Below are positions 8,091 to 8,115 of a stretch of 8,115 bases of DNA, in pieces. Source of the stretch: Prevotellaceae bacterium (GTDB taxonomy: Bacteria; Bacteroidota; Bacteroidia; Bacteroidales; UBA932); the NCBI GenBank assembly GCA_031278135.1, contig JAITKY010000139.1, positions 1-8,115 of the forward strand, written 5' to 3'. A program made the translations under genes and the position numbers. The stretch's first letter is position 1. Each line of letters begins with the position of its first letter. The notes below the pieces were generated by a model. It was given only the letters and a program-made list of their open reading frames with translations, had not been told where the DNA came from and made no database searches.

Positions 8091-8115
8091 AAAGAGAATA
8101 TGATCCACAGATTTA
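7836..8115. repeat. 81-bp tandem repeat array of hairpin units (continues past the window)
   Basis: Three full copies start at 7836, 7917 and 7998, and a 37-base partial copy at 8079 is cut by the window end. The landmark GATCCACAG recurs at 7859, 7940, 8021 and 8102, exactly 81 bases apart. Copies are nearly identical: copy 1 has A at 7913 where copies 2 and 3 have G, and copies 1-2 read AGAGGATAT where 3-4 read AGAGAATAT. Within a unit, three CACAGAT steps are followed by three ATCTGTG steps in the opposite sense. Together they form an imperfect hairpin with arms of about 30 bases (roughly four mismatches) around a small loop at GAATCA. Stops occur in all three + strand frames and I see no long - strand frame, so the array appears noncoding although 81 is a multiple of three. 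The strong similarity points to recent expansion or to homogenisation. Confidence 0.95.

Noticed and set aside
7836..8115. CRISPR array
   Set aside because: The repeated unit is the full 81 bp with no variable spacers between copies, so it is a tandem repeat.
7836..8115. Protein-coding repeats with 27-residue period
   Set aside because: All three + strand frames contain stops in each unit (for example TAA in TGTGGATAA and TGA in ATATGATCC and CAGATGAATC), and no long - strand frame is apparent.

Overview
The window looks like chromosomal DNA from a member of the Bacteroidales (Bacteroidota). Four things point there: a heterodimeric methylmalonyl-CoA mutase of the Bacteroides type (MutA plus MutB), AT-rich leaders without a Shine-Dalgarno sequence, a promoter upstream of mutA matching the Bacteroidota TTTG / TAnnTTTG pattern, and a small outer-membrane barrel ending in phenylalanine. 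The species cannot be named from the sequence alone.

Left part, + strand (1-2821): the window opens inside a gene whose last 90 codons encode a PD-(D/E)XK nuclease-like domain of the kind attached to AAA-type ATPases. After 26 bp comes gltD, a complete glutamate synthase small subunit. After 17 bp comes a membrane-anchored endonuclease/exonuclease/phosphatase-family protein that appears to start at TTG. The short gaps suggest co-transcription of at least the last two genes. No gltB is present next to gltD.

Middle (2822-3138): a 317-bp convergent intergenic region with several short inverted and direct repeats, including weak terminator-like hairpins, and no gene that I can support.

Right part, - strand (7774 down to 3139): a compact unit reading promoter - mutA - 4 bp - mutB - 16 bp - a small outer-membrane beta-barrel protein. 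MutA and MutB together interconvert succinyl-CoA and (R)-methylmalonyl-CoA using adenosylcobalamin. In Bacteroidales this is the entry to propionate formation. The epimerase, the decarboxylase and the MeaB chaperone are not in the window. A barrel gene placed directly behind the mutase is the least expected part of the gene order.

Right edge (7812-8115): a noncoding tandem array with an 81-bp period (about 3.5 copies, running off the window). Each unit folds as a long imperfect hairpin and carries the exact 9-mer TTATCCACA on the - strand, which is the consensus DnaA box. The array is bordered by an inverted partial copy. This is the most interesting structure in the window. It may be a replication-linked element, or simply an amplified copy of a dispersed palindromic repeat.
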